Assembly: GCA_941918925.1 (NCBI GenBank)
Contig: OW799237.1
Coordinates: forward strand, 107,974,515 to 108,038,514
DNA: 64,000 nt
Reading direction: 5' to 3'
DNA from: Phyto melanocephala
Lineage: Eukaryota; Arthropoda; Insecta; Diptera; Rhinophoridae
Positions 39,601 through 47,631 of the stretch are shown here, one piece after another. Below the pieces are notes generated by a model. It was not told the DNA's origin. It was given only the letters and a program-made list of their open reading frames with translations, and searched no databases. Numbering within the stretch: the first letter of the stretch is position 1; every line of letters begins with the position of its first letter. Made by a program: the position numbers and the translations under genes.

Positions 39601-42600
39601 ACTTAATACATTATACGTAAGGAATGGTAAAAAAACAAAATGGTTGCTCATGAATTCAAGATGGAGAAAATATACGTTGTATGTATAAATGCTGCCAGTT
39701 GGTTACACTTTATTATTATGGACCTCCTCACTGCTTGGCAGAAGTGGAACCAACAACCGATTACTTTTGGTTTAGGGAAAACAATCATTATTGCCGTCCG
39801 TAGACTATTTTCGTAGTCTGTCATTTATGTATTGGAAAAAATGCTCGTAGCATTTTGTTGATTTTCTATTCGTCAATATGAACACAAATGGAAATATCTG
39901 AAAACATTCAAAAGATATTGTAATATATTCACAGGCTAAAAGTTTTCTTGTAAAAGGCCTATTTTTTATATAATTTATTTACAAGCAAATACACCCCCAA
40001 AAACCAACAACTTTAAAAATGAAATAACCCCCGAATACTAAATGAAGAAACACCCAATTTATACACGCTATGAAACAATCCCCGAATTTTAAAAAGTTGT
40101 TGGGTGTTATTTCATTGGAGATTATTTCATAATTTGAAAACCCCAAATGAGAAATGAAATAATTTCCAAAAAAAATGAAAAAAGGCCCAAAAAAATTGGG
40201 AGTTATTTTATATGAAATAACACCCAAAAATGTATGAAAAAAAAATTGGAGAATATTTCATTTCCCGTTTGGGCGTTATTTCATTGGGGGGCTTTTCGTG
40301 GAGCCAAATGTTTTATTTTTAAATTCTCGAAAAAAAAAACTTAATAAAAATTCGTGTAAAACAGAAAACGGTTTGGGTTAGTTAACAGGTCCCCCACCAA
40401 TGTTGTTGCAGATATAAGAAAACAAAATAAAAAATTGCCAAGCTTTTTAATGCAATTTTTGGGGAGAACTCAAATCGTAACGCACGTTACAGAATTTAAT
40501 ATTAATATTAAATTTTTTATTTTTTTTTTTATTGTAGAATTAATTTTTTTTTATTTGCTTAAGGACATATAAAAGATTTTTCAAATTTAGATAACTTCAA
40601 AAAAATTTCATTTTACTTTTAATATAAAAGGCCTTATTTTTCGCACGCACGCTATTACACAAGGGCCTTACCTTTCATACCTTAAAAAAAAACAAGTAAG
40701 AATGCTATATTCGGCCGTGCCGAATCTGATAATACCCTCTACCATCATGTACATAGGTATAATCCCACATTATAGCTTAATCTATATTTGATGTTATACG
40801 CCAATTTTCTTTATTATTTCCGACGCCATTCTCGATTTTGAATTTTTACAAAGTTAGCCGTATTCTACTAGTCCAGCCCTTTCATTTGATATCAATATTG
40901 ATGGAGTTAATAAAAAAAATTTGTTCCACCATTTTGTTTTAGACGCCATCTTGGATTTTACTTTTTTTAATAATTTACTGTATTCTGCTGGTCAAGCCCT
41001 TGCATTTGATACCATAATTGAGAGTGTTAAAGAAGTTACATTTTAAAATACCAGATTTTACCCATATACATATATATTTATAGTCCGCCATTTTGTAATG
41101 GTGGCCAACATGAATTTTATTTCTCTATAATGCTTATATTGCGCTAGTCAATTCAGATGACACCAATATTGAATCTCTCGGTTGTCTAAAATCTGAAAAA
41201 AATTTATTTTCGTTTGTAAAGTTTTGCAATATATATTTTTAAAAATATGTTTTGCCTATAACTTTACCGATTAGAGCATACTTTATTCAAAATATCTCTA
41301 GAGTCATATTATATCTACAAATAGAGGCAAAATTATTAAATTACTCTATGGCTGAAAAACTTTTATTTTGGTGGAAACAAACAGAAACAGTCGTGTCTAT
41401 TTGCTCATATCTCAGAAAGTTATGGGGCGATTGAGCTGAATTTTAATAGCGATTCATTCCTGGATATCTCCATACCATACACAGATCTGAGTAACATATG
41501 GTTGCTTCTAAAAGTTGATTTCAACACGAATAGACAGTCAGGGCTTAATCGACTCCTCTCTTCATAAGCTTTCAGAAAATATATACTTTATGGGGTCGGA
41601 AATAAAAATTTTAGAAATTACAAATGCAATAACAAAACTATAAATACCCTTGTGCACCACAGGTCAAGGGTATAAAAAAATAAAAAACAATTATTCAAAA
41701 ATTTAAGAGAAATAATAGGCAAAACTATTGTCCCAATTTCTTTTTGCGTTTGGGCTGTGCGTTAATGATTTCTAAGTGTTCACCTGGGGCCGAATTACGG
41801 CATTCGATATCGAACGAAATTTCACTCGAACGATCGAGTTCGCTGTGTTTAAGGTATAGAGATTCTAATAAGAATTTTCAAATTTCGATCACGTTCGAAT
41901 GCCGTAATTCGGCCCCTGATGTTTTCTGATTTTTATTGTAAAATGTTCATAACATTTTTTACGCATTTTTTTTTTGGTTTATGTTGTTAGACAAATTACT
42001 GTTATATAAAAACGTACACATGTATGTATGTATGTGTGTATACATGTAAGCTTCATGTTTAAACTTTTAAAGATACAAATCGCAATTAATTATATAAATT
42101 TATGCTGTTAACTATAAAATAAAAAAATTCAATTATTAAAATCATAATTTCAATGGGTTATGCATTGTTTTTCTATTGTAAATACATGATTTATTAATGA
42201 AAATCAATCAATTTATAGGGAATTCATACAACGATTTCCAATTTAATGCCATAAATGTATGCCTTTGCATAATTTATTAATAAATTATTAAACAATTTAT
42301 GCAATACTTTAATATTCAACACTCGTATTAACTAACACACAGTTTTTGTTTTTGTATGAACCACATAAGGAGACGAGAATCTTGCTTTCAGTCACCCATA
42401 CATACATACATACATGCATATATACATATGTGCTTGAGAATAAACAAATTTTACAAAATTGTTAATCAGATAAGGCAAAATGAAATTTTTAAATTTTATA
42501 AATAATATTGAAAATATGTGGGTATGTTTGTATGGAACAAGGTGTAACAAGGTCGCAAAAGTATCAATATTTTATTTTGACTTCAAGTGTATGAAAGAAA

Positions 42601-45339
42601 CAAAGATTCAGCATTAACACATAAGATGTAAAATTAAGGACCTAATTTTCCCTCACTTTATCAACAATTAACCTTAATACCTATGAACTACACATAGTAT
42701 ACACATAAATATATTTATTTTTTGTTTCTCACTTCCTTTTTTTTTGCAGGATGCCGCAATTTGTATAAAATTTCACGAGGAACGTGAAAAGAATCCCGAT
42801 AAGTTTAATAGTCGAATGAAAAATAAACTTTGGTACTTTGAATATGCAACATCGGAAACATTTGCCGCAACTTGCAAAAATCTACACGAACATATCGAAA
42901 TTATCGTAAGTATGAAGACGTGTCATAGCATTTATCAAATTAACAATCTTGCTTACACAAATACTGCAATTGTTCAATTCACAACCCCCGTTGTAATGTT
43001 CTGTTGGTATTATTTGTGTATGTTTTTGTAGTATTGTAAGTATGTTTGCTCGTTGTTAGTAGATTCAATTAAAACAAGATTCGTTCAGGGATTGGAAATG
43101 AAAAATGTTTGCACAATCAAAAAAAATTTTTTATAGTATTTTTTTCTGCTACTAAAATAAAAAATGTACATCATATTTTTAATTCAAATGTTTTGTTTTT
43201 TGTTTAAAGTTTTTACTAAAATTTGCTTTCAAATACTTTTGGTATTTCTACAGAAGTAATAGTTGATCACTTCTCCATTACTGATTTTTTATTTGCCTGA
43301 AAATTTATATAATAAATATATAATATATAATATAATCGCAGTTCGGAGAGAATTTTTTTGTTTATGTTTTTTATAAAAGAAGTTTGACATATGAAATATA
43401 TGAGAGAAGTGAGCAAATTATTTCTTATCTATCGACTTTGACAGCTGAAGTTTAAAATAAGTGCAGAAAAAAATTAATCAGCTGACGAATCAAGAATACC
43501 TGATGAATAAATTTGCCTTGATACAACCCATACAATAGAAATTGTGTTCTCAACTAAAAAAACCAAAACTGTATTGTAATAAACGATACAAAATACAATA
43601 AGGGTTATGAATTTTACAAATGATTTTGTTAAACAAAACCGTATCATATGATAAATTAATTTCATAATTAGTATTGTTCAGTTATTCTCAGTGTTCGTCA
43701 TGGGTGTTACTAAACCATTCTGGGGATACAATTCCTACCCACCCCCTCCCCTGAATTTAAGGAAATTTACTATTTTATATATAAAATTAACTCGGTTAAA
43801 GATTTTGAAGAAAGAAATGTTTTATGCTTTCGCCACCCCCAGAAAAATTTTTAGCTACGCTAATGGTTTTAGTTAAACATTGACTAACTTGAATGTCGCT
43901 TGCCGACGTAGAGATGCCATAAATTAATATGAAATGATTAAAATAAACATTTAACAACGATGTTTGTAAACTCTTATTATATTTACGGTCAATTTACTAT
44001 TAAAGTCAACACTGTAGAGATATTTTTTAACTAAACGGTGTGGTTCCGTACAATGCCGCAGATCCAAGAAATTATATTTTTTATGGCACTGCCTCGTATA
44101 TGGGGCAATCAGTCAACTGTAACTTATAGATCTATGATTTGTATTGTTAGAATATTTAGGTTATTTATCCAACTATTATTTTTTTCAAACATCTAGCCAT
44201 ACTTTAAATTATCAAAATTAAAAAAAAAAATTTTGTCTGTTTTTCATAAGATACAGATTCCAAATCTTGAAATTCAACCAGGGCATCTCTTTTTATATCG
44301 TATTTTGATCGTTATAAATTTATACAATTTTGTCCTATACCCTACACCTGTGATGCCAAGGGTATTTTGTCATTCCATTTGCAGTTTCTACTAGCCCATT
44401 TATTTGTTAACTATATTGTGGGGTTTGAGGGGGTACATTTTTAAATACTAGAGTTGGCCCATATATAAATTTATTGTACGCCATTTTGTACTGCCAGACG
44501 TTACGGATTTTAATTTTATTTATAAAGTGCTATTTTGTGCTAGTTAAGCCCTGTCATTTAATGTCCACATTGAAGTCAGTAAAAAAGAGTCAATACTTTT
44601 GGGTTAACGAACCTACATAATATTGAACATTTACTATTTTATTCAACAATTTTAACAATTTCCTGCATGATGTTTTCATAATAATGATTTTTCATTTCCA
44701 GTGCGACGGTGCAGTCGTAAATTTGTCAAATGGTCCGCACCTTCAGGGCGTGACTCTGCTCAACATTCCATTTACTCATGGTGGTTCTGATTTGTGGGGT
44801 AAAGAATTAACGGAAAAACGTTTACGCCAAAAATCTGGTTGCTGTTGCAAACAAAATAAGTCCTCTCCCAAGAAAAAGAAAAAATCATCAAGTACAAATT
44901 CGGTTGATCTATCGATATTAACACAAGGTGACAGTTATAACTTTGCTTTATAGTTTCAATAGCGTTTTACTTGTTATTTTTGATTTAGATTTCGGCGATA
45001 ATTTAATTGAAGTTATAGGCCTTGAAAACTGTTTACACATGGGTCAAGTACGTAGCGGCCTCCGGTCATCAGGCAAAAGATTGTCCCAATGCAAAGAGGT
45101 CATCATAAAGACACACAAAACATTTCCCATGCAAATTGATGGCGAGCCCTGGATGCAACAACCCTGTACGGTAAGTTCTTTTGAATTAAACTATTATAGG
45201 TTTCCATGTAATAATATTTTTGTTTAACCTTCTCCTCTTAACACAGATTGAAATTAAACACAAGAATCAAGTTCCTATGTTAAAGGCTACACGCAGCCTT
45301 AAGCCTAACAAATTCATCCGCATGCTGTGCTGTAGTTGA
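5061..45339 (+). CDS. Dgk: Type I diacylglycerol kinase, 3' part of gene (ten coding exons)
   Basis: The product would phosphorylate diacylglycerol to phosphatidic acid using ATP, ending C1-domain signalling at membranes. Joined coding exons: 5061-5265, 13610-13741, 17307-17472, 22125-22211, 22375-22589, 31146-32156, 42750-42905, 44702-44927, 44989-45170, 45247-45339 (TGA). All junctions are GT-AG and keep phase, giving 823 residues. Order: end of C1a, complete C1b (HHW...CxxC...HNRC), catalytic domain from [11 protein letters not shown] through the ATP-loop motif GGDGTVGW and [18 protein letters not shown], a 325-residue insertion, then the accessory domain from [12 protein letters not shown] to [12 protein letters not shown]. 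The pattern is closest to vertebrate DGK alpha/beta/gamma, hence type I; EF hands and the start codon would lie left of the window. The symbol follows the single type I gene known in Drosophila. Introns are 61 bp to 10.6 kb and filled with transposons. Confidence 0.93.
5911..6315 (+). pseudogene. Ty3/gypsy-type gag fragment
   Basis: A broken frame carries a typical arthropod gypsy gag signature: the [17 protein letters not shown] region near 6025, then [31 protein letters not shown] and [11 protein letters not shown] up to 6315. Frameshifts and a stop separate the pieces. Protease and polymerase are absent. It lies inside the DINE-like element, so it inserted or was captured later. Confidence 0.65.
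6619..6655 (+). repeat. (CT)n microsatellite
   Basis: About 18 perfect CT units inside the DINE-like element. Confidence 0.95.
9495..9620 (+). repeat. Diverged DINE-like 3' fragment
   Basis: A GGACGGACAGCCGGACATAG stretch, then TTATACTTATGAGGTCGCAA and TAGAATGACAAAC, matches the order of motifs in the 3' half of the DINE-like family, with clear divergence. Confidence 0.5.
10961..12586 (+). mobile_element. Compound DINE-like array: two 5' modules, two 3' modules
   Basis: The 5' module (AACAAGTAAGAGCGCTATAT, hairpin TTCGGCCGTGCCGAA, TATACCCTTCAC) occurs at 10961 and again at 11206, almost identical over about 200 bp. The 3' module starts at about 11651 (GGCTCAGCTGGGATTCGA), holds CTTTATGGGGTCGGAAATG, and ends GTGAAGGGTATAATAA at about 12079. 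It is repeated at 12168-12586. A-rich low-complexity DNA (11150-11205, 11375-11645, 12080-12165) joins the modules. TATACCCTTCAC and GTGAAGGGTATA are inverted relative to each other. Confidence 0.75.
13610..13741 (+). CDS. Dgk: Dgk exon: end of C1b and linker
   Basis: The acceptor AAACAG precedes 13610 and the donor GTAAGT starts at 13742. Its 44 codons open with [13 protein letters not shown], which supplies the last His and Cys ligands of the second C1 domain, followed by IIPPTAIYP as in vertebrate type I kinases. Both ends are phase 0. Confidence 0.93.
14603..15042. mobile_element. MITE with 17 bp inverted ends
   Basis: GCTATAAACACAATCAA at 14603 is mirrored by TTGATTGTGTTTATAGC ending at 15042. 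Inner sequence is also palindromic (CGACCATCGACTA against TAGTCGATGGTCG). No coding capacity, and no clear target duplication was found. Confidence 0.7.
15740..16100 (-). mobile_element. LINE 3' end (I/R1/LOA-like), relic
   Basis: A minus-strand frame ending near 15911 reads [20 protein letters not shown] then [16 protein letters not shown], resembling the last residues of ORF2 in I/R1/LOA LINEs. It is followed at lower coordinates by a probable 3' UTR containing GGCATCACAATGGATCG. Only the extreme 3' end remains. Confidence 0.45.
17307..17472 (+). CDS. Dgk: Dgk exon: start of catalytic domain
   Basis: The acceptor CAACAG precedes 17307 and the donor GTGAGT follows at 17473 in phase 1. It encodes [20 protein letters not shown] and [13 protein letters not shown], the first strand and phosphate-binding turn of the DAGK catalytic domain. 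Confidence 0.94.
18030..18262. mobile_element. MITE with about 40 bp imperfect inverted arms
   Basis: AAAAGGGCGTATCT at 18057 faces AGATACGCCCTTTT near 18225-18238. Weaker pairing extends outward (ATCGATGG against CCATTGAT). No open frame. Confidence 0.6.
20030..20675 (+). mobile_element. Truncated DINE-like element
   Basis: It shares with the 40692 copy the order TTTCATTTGATATCAATA, then GACGCCGTATTGGATTTTAC, then TTAATCGACTCCTCTAG and TATATACTTTATGA. Both hairpin-bearing ends are missing. Confidence 0.6.
20850..21730 (+). pseudogene. Tc1/mariner-superfamily transposase relic
   Basis: An amino-terminal block starts [20 protein letters not shown] at 20850. Later, in several frames, come blocks resembling [33 protein letters not shown] and [17 protein letters not shown] sequence near 21480-21725. 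The order (HTH region, catalytic block, C terminus) fits an IS630-type transposase. Numerous stops and frameshifts make it inactive. Confidence 0.6.
22125..22211 (+). CDS. Dgk: Dgk exon: GGDGT nucleotide-binding loop
   Basis: The acceptor TTTAAG precedes 22125 and the donor GTAAGT follows at 22212; it enters and leaves in phase 1. It encodes [19 protein letters not shown], including the invariant GGDGT motif needed for ATP binding. Only 163 bp separate it from the next exon. Confidence 0.95.
22375..22589 (+). CDS. Dgk: Dgk exon: catalytic domain core
   Basis: The acceptor TACATAG precedes 22375 and the donor GTAAGT starts at 22590, phase 0 at the 3' end. It encodes [18 protein letters not shown], one of the most conserved DGK blocks, then MLDRWSIQI. 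It ends at GEIPKTK, just where other type I kinases run straight on into [11 protein letters not shown]. Confidence 0.95.
23257..23628. mobile_element. MITE with CCCAGCAAAA ends and TA flanks
   Basis: CCCAGCAAAA at 23257 is mirrored by TTTTGCTGGG ending at 23628, and TA lies directly outside on both sides. The interior repeats the palindromic word AAGTACTTA several times (about 23376, 23418, 23426, 23501). A lone CCCAGCAAGA end is also present near 25058. Confidence 0.65.
24069..24781. repeat. 80 bp direct repeats on both sides of a Helitron
   Basis: About 80 bp beginning TAATATAATAAATGTGAATG at 24069 recur at 24702 with a few differences, including the word CTCAATCACGCAAAAACGGC. The second copy starts directly after the CTAG end of the Helitron. 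Confidence 0.7.
24329..24701 (+). mobile_element. Non-autonomous Helitron, short copy
   Basis: It begins TCTATATATATAAAA after an A and ends GGGCGTAGCAACGCGCGCC, GGGCTTGGCTAG before a T, which are Helitron terminal hallmarks. It holds one or two degenerate copies of the GTGGGCAGTGCC-type unit that is amplified at 49232-50829. The 5' half diverges from the other copies. Confidence 0.7.
26780..26970 (+). pseudogene. Mariner transposase N-terminal scrap
   Basis: A broken frame reads like [10 protein letters not shown], then TPKLRKIFN, then [18 protein letters not shown]. This matches the helix-turn-helix region of rosa-type mariner transposases. The rest of the gene is missing. Confidence 0.5.
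27140..27760. other. GC-richer island with coding-like texture, unassigned
   Basis: This stretch is visibly less AT-rich than its surroundings. It holds short frames such as [18 protein letters not shown] (plus strand, about 27210) that I do not recognise. It is probably a fragment of an old mobile element or a transferred exon; no start, splice structure or family motif supports a gene. Confidence 0.35.
28455..29585 (+). mobile_element. Diverged DINE-like element
   Basis: Shared motifs in order are TTGATACCCATATTGTTGAG, CCCTTTCATTTGATAT, GACCCATATATAAATTTA, TATATCTCAGAAAGTTATGG, CAGTCGACTCCCCTAGTC and GATGAAGGGTATAAAA. The typical 5' hairpin end was not found. Confidence 0.6.
29789..30640 (-). 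mobile_element. Rosa-type (DD41D) mariner, deleted and catalytically dead
   Basis: From 30473 down the minus strand reads [18 protein letters not shown] up to STLRALR, then jumps to SDEAHFWLN and, after another deletion, [15 protein letters not shown]. It continues through [19 protein letters not shown] to [17 protein letters not shown], in shifting frames to about 29896. The second catalytic Asp (expected in QDGATSHT) is Gly at 30227-30229, and 41 residues separate that site from the LDYF Asp, as in the rosa group. The flanks carry similar words in the same orientation (AAAGGGTTTTTCAATAAGAG at 29792, AAGGGTTTTTTCAATGACGA at 30612). Confidence 0.75.
31146..32156 (+). CDS. Dgk: Dgk exon: 325-residue low-complexity insertion, then start of accessory domain
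   Basis: The acceptor TTATTACAG precedes 31146 and the donor GTAAGT starts at 32157; both ends are phase 0. The exon is 337 codons and wholly open. Codons from 31146 to 32120 encode a polar, Ser/Thr/Gln/Asn/Lys-rich, apparently disordered segment with short Gln, Ser and Ala runs. From 32121 it reads [12 protein letters not shown], the conserved start of the accessory half. The insertion therefore sits inside the catalytic region, between two blocks that are adjacent in vertebrate homologues. I see no good internal acceptor just before 32121 (no pyrimidine tract), so the insertion cannot obviously be skipped from this exon alone. Confidence 0.88.
33012..33040 (-). repeat. tRNA-like 3' end (possible SINE relic)
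   Basis: On the minus strand the sequence reads AGTTCGAATCCCGGGTAGG then CCA followed by A-rich DNA. It resembles a tRNA T-loop (B box) and acceptor end with CCA. The T stem does not pair, so it is a relic at best. Confidence 0.4.
33447..33563. mobile_element. 117 bp palindromic MITE with TAA target duplication
   Basis: GGGCCGTATTCATAAAAAAT at 33447 is mirrored up to 33563. The 50 bp arms differ at two positions, with a 17 bp loop. TAA lies immediately on both sides (33444-33446, 33564-33566), as for PIF/Harbinger or similar 3 bp duplications. Confidence 0.8.
34309..34820 (+). mobile_element. PIF/Harbinger-like element carrying a MADF-domain fragment
   Basis: The ends AGGCCTATTAGACACGC (34309) and GCGTGTCTAATAGGCCT (to 34820) are perfect 17 bp inverted repeats. 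Between them a frame from about 34530 reads [20 protein letters not shown], then [20 protein letters not shown]. This is a MADF (Myb/SANT-like) DNA-binding domain with the expected Trp and aromatic spacing. Harbinger elements usually encode such a protein beside their transposase. No start codon or transposase is visible, so this is a deletion derivative. A 24 bp perfect palindrome lies at 34389-34412. Confidence 0.7.
35005..35798. mobile_element. Foldback transposon with long inverted arms
   Basis: The right arm (35543-35798) is the near-perfect reverse complement of 35005-35184 plus 35432-35501. The inner 70 bp (35432-35501 against 35543-35612) pair without mismatch around a 41-base loop. 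The left arm carries an extra 247 bp (35185-35431). The ends are ACACTGGTTTACA and TGTAAAGCAGTGT, and TATT lies just outside on both sides (35001-35004, 35799-35802). Confidence 0.8.
37458..37836 (+). mobile_element. Non-autonomous Helitron, short copy
   Basis: It starts TCTTTATATATAAAAGTA after an A, continues CTCTGTCTGTCTGTGTG and TAGCTATAGACTCCGAAACC, and ends GGGGCGTAGCAACGCACGCC, GGGCTTGGCTAG before a T. It contains two degenerate internal units. Same family as 24329 and, inverted, 49232-50829. Confidence 0.75.
38964..40305. mobile_element. DNA transposon with perfect 36 bp TIRs and 8 bp target duplication
   Basis: The terminal repeats begin GGCTCCACGAAAAGCCCCCC and are identical for 36 bp (38964-38999 and 40270-40305). 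AAATGTTT flanks both sides exactly (38956-38963, 40306-40313). Both subterminal regions repeat degenerate forms of AATGAAATAAC(A/C)CCC many times in both orientations. The middle (39170-39960) has no transposase I recognise; a short frame [20 protein letters not shown] opens near 39170 and soon stops. An 8 bp duplication fits hAT, P or Merlin; the GG start is closer to Merlin. Confidence 0.8.
40692..41674 (+). mobile_element. DINE/Helentron-like element, most complete copy
   Basis: It starts AACAAGTAAGAATGCTATAT followed by the hairpin TTCGGCCGTGCCGAA, contains TTTATGGGGTCGGAAA near 41590, and ends ACCACAGGTCAAGGGTATAA. About 980 bp, no coding capacity. Confidence 0.75.
41786..41916. mobile_element. 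131 bp palindromic MITE
   Basis: GGGGCCGAATTACGGCATTC at 41786 is mirrored at the 41916 end; 22 bp are perfect and the inner arms pair partly. No clear target duplication. Confidence 0.7.
42750..42905 (+). CDS. Dgk: Dgk exon: accessory domain
   Basis: A long pyrimidine tract and TTGCAG precede 42750; the donor GTAAGT starts at 42906. Its 52 codons are phase 0 at both ends and encode [19 protein letters not shown] and [19 protein letters not shown], strongly conserved in type I DGKs. Confidence 0.95.
42906..44701. other. Dgk intron, 1.8 kb
   Basis: AT-rich. A fragment of the DINE-like family lies at 44335-44590. Nothing else is recognised. Confidence 0.6.
44335..44590 (-). mobile_element. 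DINE-like 3' fragment
   Basis: ATACCCTACACCTGTGATG at 44337 and AAGGGTATTTTGTCATTCC match, in reverse, the 3' end of the family. It jumps to internal sequence (GGCCCATATATAAATTTATT) without the middle block. Confidence 0.55.
44702..44927 (+). CDS. Dgk: Dgk exon: accessory domain with Lys/Ser-rich loop
   Basis: The acceptor TTTCCAG ends at 44701; the donor GTGACA at 44928 is non-ideal and leaves phase 1. It encodes [33 protein letters not shown], then a basic loop with CCCK and a Lys run. The next intron is only 61 bp. Confidence 0.92.
44989..45170 (+). CDS. Dgk: Dgk exon: accessory domain C-terminal part
   Basis: The acceptor GATTTAG ends at 44988 and the donor GTAAGT starts at 45171. It encodes [20 protein letters not shown] and [15 protein letters not shown], the hallmark end of the DGK accessory domain. 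Confidence 0.95.
45247..45339 (+). CDS. Dgk: Dgk last coding exon and stop
   Basis: The acceptor TTAACACAG ends at 45246 after a 76 bp intron. Thirty codons, [17 protein letters not shown] through MLCCS, end in TGA at 45337-45339. KHKNQ-PML is the usual last conserved block in type I DGKs. Confidence 0.93.
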   Translation: MEIKHKNQVPMLKATRSLKPNKFIRMLCCS

Positions 45340-45814
45340 TTAAGGTACAGGGTTTCCACAGTGTCTAAAATTAAACCCAAACACTTTAATACAACTAAAC
45401 TTGCTACTCCCACACAAGTTACAAAAAACCACCGTCCACTATATAGAATTAATAAAAGCTTTATACAATTAGAAAAAAACACGTGAAATTTACAAAAGTT
45501 GCACGAAAAAATAAATAAATAAAATACTGACATATATAAACACATGTCAATAGATGAATTAATTAATTGTTAGGATAAATTAGAAAAAATTGTTTACGAT
45601 TGTTAATCAAAACATGAGTCTATTTAATTTAGTCTTAATTAATTAAAAATATTATTCAAAACATTGATTTTATAGGCATTAAGTGGTTAGGGAAAAAAAC
45701 AAAAATTTATAACTAGTGATATTAAAGTTAAGGCATTTAAATTATGTATTTAAGAAAAAGAAATTAATTATATATTAATATTTTATTCGAACTTTTTGTA
45801 TATATTAAATTTTC

Positions 45815-45982
45815 ATGTGAATCATCTTTATTTTGGCTTAAGTTCATTTATTTATTTATTTTATAATTCAAATTAAATTAAATTGCAATCATTTTTGGGA
45901 ATATTCTTTAGAATTATTATTAAAATAAATAAATAAATAATAAAAAAAAATAAACTTCAGCCAAAATAAAGATGATTCACAT
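45815..45982 (+). repeat. Hairpin in probable Dgk 3' UTR
   Basis: The 24 bases 45815-45838 (ATGTGAATCATCTTTATTTT...) are exactly reverse-complementary to 45959-45982. Weaker AT pairing continues inward. If transcribed, this folds into a stem with a long loop roughly 0.5 kb after the stop codon. It could be a MITE or an RNA element. Confidence 0.65.
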
Positions 45983-47631
45983 TATAATTAAAAAGAAATT
46001 AATTAAATTATTATTAAAGAACAAATTCCAAACTTAAGCATTTAAAAAAACACACACACACAAATCAAGACTTATTTATGCATTAGGCAGTCTTGAGTCA
46101 TCGGCTAATTATTTATTTTTTATTATTTAATTGTACATTTATTTTAAACTTCATATTAAAGCATTTTAACTTCATTTTACATTTATTTTAAACTTTAGCT
46201 GTCAAATCTATAGATAAAAAAAAGATTTCTTCTCTTTTTCTTTGCTAGTATATATTTTTTTTAACAAATTGTTATTTATATTAATTTTTTTTTTTAATCC
46301 TTTAAAAATTTATTACTTGCCGTAATTAAGTGAATTTAAAAATTATATCATTAAAATAAATACGAATGTTAATTGATTAATTATTTAAAAACAAACATGA
46401 ATGCAGTGTAATATGTTTAAGAAACAAATTTCAAAAGTCTATACATGTTAATATAATATAAAAAAAGATATAAATGGTGTCGGGATTAAAACTTACTTTT
46501 CCAATATATTCTTTCCTTATCACAGATAAAAATTGGTTTCTTCATTTAATGATTAGAAATTTAATAATAAAATGAACTAGAGCCAAACTAAAAATTAATA
46601 AAGTCTTTGTTAAAAAGTTCAACAATAAAATAAGAAAATTATGTAATGATGTTAATAAATAAAAAAAAATTTAAACTAATACTTAAAATATAAAAGACTT
46701 ACATAACAAAATGGTGCAGCTTTAAACAAATATGTAAATAATACTTAGACAAATATAGGTATAAAATTTTAAAATTAAGAGTTTTTAAATACAGCAGACA
46801 TCGATTAGTATTTGGAAGATTTAACGGTTAAGCAGATGTTACGATTAAGTAAATTTAACATTTTCTTACATCGTCTTGATACGTTTTGTCAAAAGTTCAC
46901 AGATATAAACCGTTATGTAAAAAGATATACATAAATTAATTTACATTACATTACATTATTTTTGTGAGCTTTAAGCAAAAGTTTTACTATTTTTAACGTT
47001 GATTTCGGGATAAAATGTGTTATGGAAGTTGGAACCAATATAGTTTCACTAATAAACTTATTTGTAGTTAATTTTTCTCGTTTCTTACACTTTTAATGGT
47101 TTTATGACGATTATGGCAGTAAAGTCAAATAAAAACTTATAGTCTGATTTGGTTTAAGCAATAATGACAATGACGTGCAAAGTCTTCACCCAGCCAGAGC
47201 TGAATTACGACTCAGTTATATTTCTTTAGTTTATCATACTAAAATTGTCTAAAATAGGCCTGATAGGGGACATCTTATGCAAGCCAAAGTATAAGTTCTG
47301 TGGTTTTCATGGGAAATCGCATTTTATACGATTTTGAGTTAAAAATGTCATATTGCTTGGTTTTAAACGCCCATTACTTGGTTTTAAGAATGTCTGAAAT
47401 AAGATGGGCCCATTTCGATTTTTTAATAGCAATTTGTTGACTTACGTGTGCTTAATGGCAAATTATTTCATTTTTTAGAAAAACTCCCACACGTTGTTTA
47501 TTTTGGTACTCGCTATGTTCCAAATTTTAAATGATAATTGTCTGAAATTTTAATAGAAAAATTTTAAGATCTTTATTGACATGAATGGTTAAAAAAAGTT
47601 TAAAAAGTTCAATACCTAACCCGTTGTTATT

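Larger units (their letters stand above)
32157..42749. other. Dgk intron, 10.6 kb
   Basis: The largest intron here. It holds MITEs at 33447 and 41786, a MADF-bearing element (34309), a long foldback (35005), a Helitron (37458), an 8 bp-TSD element (38964) and a DINE-like element (40692). The stretches 32160-33440, 35800-37450, 37840-38955 and 41917-42735 show only AT-rich sequence, CA-type microsatellites (near 36250) and a tRNA-like scrap at 33014. Confidence 0.6.

Noticed and set aside
39979..40227. Minus-strand 82-codon hydrophobic frame in the 8 bp-TSD element
   Set aside because: It consists of the degenerate subterminal repeats read through. The Phe/Ile-rich content reflects the repeat, not a protein.
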